Assembly (NCBI GenBank): GCA_902779075.1
Contig: CACZAK010000003.1
Location: 1 to 63,940, forward strand
DNA length: 63,940 nt
Direction: 5' to 3'
Source: an uncultured bacterium
GTDB taxonomy: Bacteria; Verrucomicrobiota; Kiritimatiellia; RFP12; UBA1067
Shown: piece after piece, positions 62,239 to 63,940 of the stretch
Layout: each line of letters begins with the position of its first letter
Position numbering within the stretch: the first letter of the stretch is position 1
Program-made: the position numbers and the translations under genes
The notes under the pieces: model-generated
What the model saw: the letters and a program-made list of their open reading frames with translations, nothing else
What the model was told of the DNA's origin: nothing
The model's database searches: none

Positions 62239-63940
62239 TGCGCGGCCTCCTCCTCGCCGGGTTCGGACTCCGCAACTGAGAGCGAGACGAGCGTGGCTCC
62301 CTCGGTGAGACGCACGAGCCGCACGCCCATGCCGCTGCGTCCGACCACCGCGATGTCCACCACGCGCTGGCGCACCATGAGGCCGTCGGAGGTGATGGAG
62401 ATGATCGACTCGTCGTCGCGCACCGCATGCGCGGCCACCACGTGTCCGTTGCGGTCCGCGCCCTTGATGGCCGTCACGCCCATGCCGCCGCGGTGCTTGC
62501 GCTCGTAGGCGCTGAACTCCGTGCGCTTGCCGTAGCCGTTCTCGGTGGCGACGAGGAGCGTCTTCGTGTCGTCCACCACGTCGAGCGAGCAGACCGCGTC
62601 GCCTTCGCGCAGCGAGATGCCGCGTACGCCGCCGGCCGCTCGGCCCATGCGGCGCACCTCGTCCGAGTTGAAGCGCGTGCCGATGCCGTTGCGCGTGATC
62701 ATCACCACGTCCTCGCCCGGCTTCACAAGTCGCACTTCCACGAGCTCGTCGCCTTCCTCGATGTTGATGGCGCGGATGCCGTTGCGGTTGACGTTCTTGA
62801 AGTCGCCGAGGAGCGTCTTCTTCACCGTGCCGTTCTTCGTCGCGAACATCACGTCCACGTCGCCCTCGAAGCTGCGGATCGGCAGGAGCTGGAGCACCTG
62901 CTCGCCGGGCTGGAGGTTGAGGAAGTTGACGAGCGGCTTGCTTGAGGAAGAGGCGGCCCGTGTTCGTGAAGAACATGAGCGAGTCGTGCGTCTCGGCGAC
63001 GAACACGAGGCGGAGGAAGTCCTCCTCCTTCAGCTGTGCGCCCTTCACGCCGCGTCCGCCGCGGTTCTGCTCCTTGTACTCCGTGAGCGGCACGCGCTTG
63101 ACGTAGCCGCGGTTCGAGAGCGTGATCACGCACGGCTCGTCGGCGATGAGGTCCTTGATCGAGACCTCGTTCTCGTCGATCGTGATCTCCGTGCGGCGCT
63201 TCGCGTCCTCGCGCGACGCGAACTTCTCCTTCAGTTCCGCGAGGTCGTCCTTGATGATTGCGTAGACGCGTCCCGCGTCGGCGAGGATGGCCTGAAGATC
63301 GGCGATCGTGGCGAGGAGAGCGGCGAGTTCCGCCTCCAGCTTCTCGCGTTCGAGGCCGGTGAGCTGGTAGAGGCGCATGTCGAGGATCGCGTTCACCTGC
63401 GGCTCGGTGAAACCGTAGGCCTCGACGAGCTTGACCTTCGCCTCGTCGCGGTTCTTCGATGCGCGGATGATCTTCACCACGTCGTCGAGGTTCGCGATGG
63501 CGATGAGGAGACCATCGAGGATGTGCTTGCGCGCCTCGGCCTTATTTAGCTCGAACTTCGTGCGGCGGGTGATCACCTCGAAGCGGTGGTTCACGTAGCA
63601 GCGGAAGAAGTCCTTCAGGTTGAGGATGCGCGGACGCCCCTGGTCGATCGCGAGCATGATCGCGCCGAAGGTCGTCTGCAGCTCGGTGTGCTTGTAGAGG
63701 TGGTTCAGGACGATCTGCGGCTGGGCGTCGCGCTTCAGCTCCACGATGATGCGCACGTCGGCTTTCGACTCATCGCGGATGTCGCTGATGCCCTCGATCA
63801 CCTTGTCCTTCACGAGCTCGGCCGCGTGCTTGATCATCTCTGCCTTGTTCACCTGGTAGGGGAGCGAGGTGATCACGATGCGCATGCGGTCGTTCTTCCA
63901 CTCCTCGATCTCGGCGTGGCCGCGCACGCAGAGCTGGCCG
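62235..63940 (-). pseudogene. gyrA: DNA gyrase subunit A, frame-disrupted, 5' end beyond window
   Basis: GyrA supercoils DNA with GyrB. Upstream part: MRIVITSLPYQVNKAEMIKHAA, INLKDFF-type region, coiled coil, and QNRGGRGVKG as a GyrA box. Downstream part in another frame: SKPLVNFLNLQPGEQVLQLLPIRSF through beta-pinwheel repeats to an acidic tail. Near 62940-62960 about 12 codons expected between TNTGRLF and KPLVNFL are missing and the frame shifts. Since gyrA is essential, an assembly or sequencing error is more likely than a real null; a real lesion would also split the C-terminal domain. ParC is excluded by the GyrA-box-like motif. Confidence 0.85.

Noticed and set aside
61309..63927. GyrA-cysteine synthase fusion protein of 872 aa
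   Set aside because: The junction is translated in the wrong gyrA frame with Arg/Pro-rich nonsense; the correct gyrA frame ends by ATGA overlap at cysK.

Overview
The window looks like a chromosomal segment of a GC-rich, host- or gut-associated member of the PVC superphylum, most plausibly Kiritimatiellota. This is inferred from gene style: giant secreted beta-strand-repeat proteins, Verrucomicrobia-type secreted proteins, a Hanks-kinase/ECF sigma pair, many AAA ATPases with C-terminal nuclease-like domains, and intergenic palindromes. No rRNA or tRNA gene was recognised. Both window edges cut genes: aconitase (left) and gyrA (right).

Layout. 1-7.5 kb: aconitase, CCA-adding enzyme, and two secreted glutaminase-fold (BPL_N) proteins around a nucleoside hydrolase. 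7.7-14.7 kb: a coupled operon of a beta-strand-repeat surface protein, glycerophosphodiester phosphodiesterase, AraM-type glycerol-1-phosphate dehydrogenase and a HAD phosphatase. 14.8-17.6 kb: two sugar-type regulators (XylR-like and GntR/LacI-like). 17.7-36.2 kb: accessory region with four intact AAA ATPases, two 5'-truncated ones, a gene-tail fragment, a DUF4160/DUF2442 pair, a thioredoxin-like protein, two large secreted proteins and dense dispersed repeats. 36.3-46.1 kb: a likely seven-gene run from ribokinase and sugar transporter through a transglutaminase-like protein, Ser/Thr kinase, ECF sigma and LRR protein to a large secreted protein. 46.2-57.8 kb: hisB-dapA-HAD, two polysaccharide enzymes (CE15-like, GH20), a Met8/HemA fusion, a Bax-inhibitor-1 protein and a U32 protein. 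57.8-63.9 kb: a tight operon gyrA-cysK-small membrane protein-BatD-BatD-like.

Two regulatory patterns stand out. First, nearly every recognisable promoter has an extended -10 (TGnTATAAT type), and seven genes start 0-4 nt after the predicted transcription start with no Shine-Dalgarno, so they are candidate leaderless mRNAs. Second, a palindrome of consensus AAACCTGC-N4-GCAGGTTT lies 45-48 bp upstream of the -10 hexamer at eight promoters serving unrelated genes (a ninth variant lies at 38 bp). In all eight the T-tract is on the promoter side. The spacers are mostly not homologous. This suggests either a class-I-type operator defining an undescribed regulon or an obligatory terminator-promoter insulator, and it is the best candidate for a new system here.

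Other dispersed families (a TGCGGGGAC-T-GTCCCCGCA palindrome, a 23-bp tandem-repeat element, and a GGCCGCG palindrome inside a coding region) sit next to gene truncations and gene-tail fragments, so repeats appear to have driven local rearrangement.
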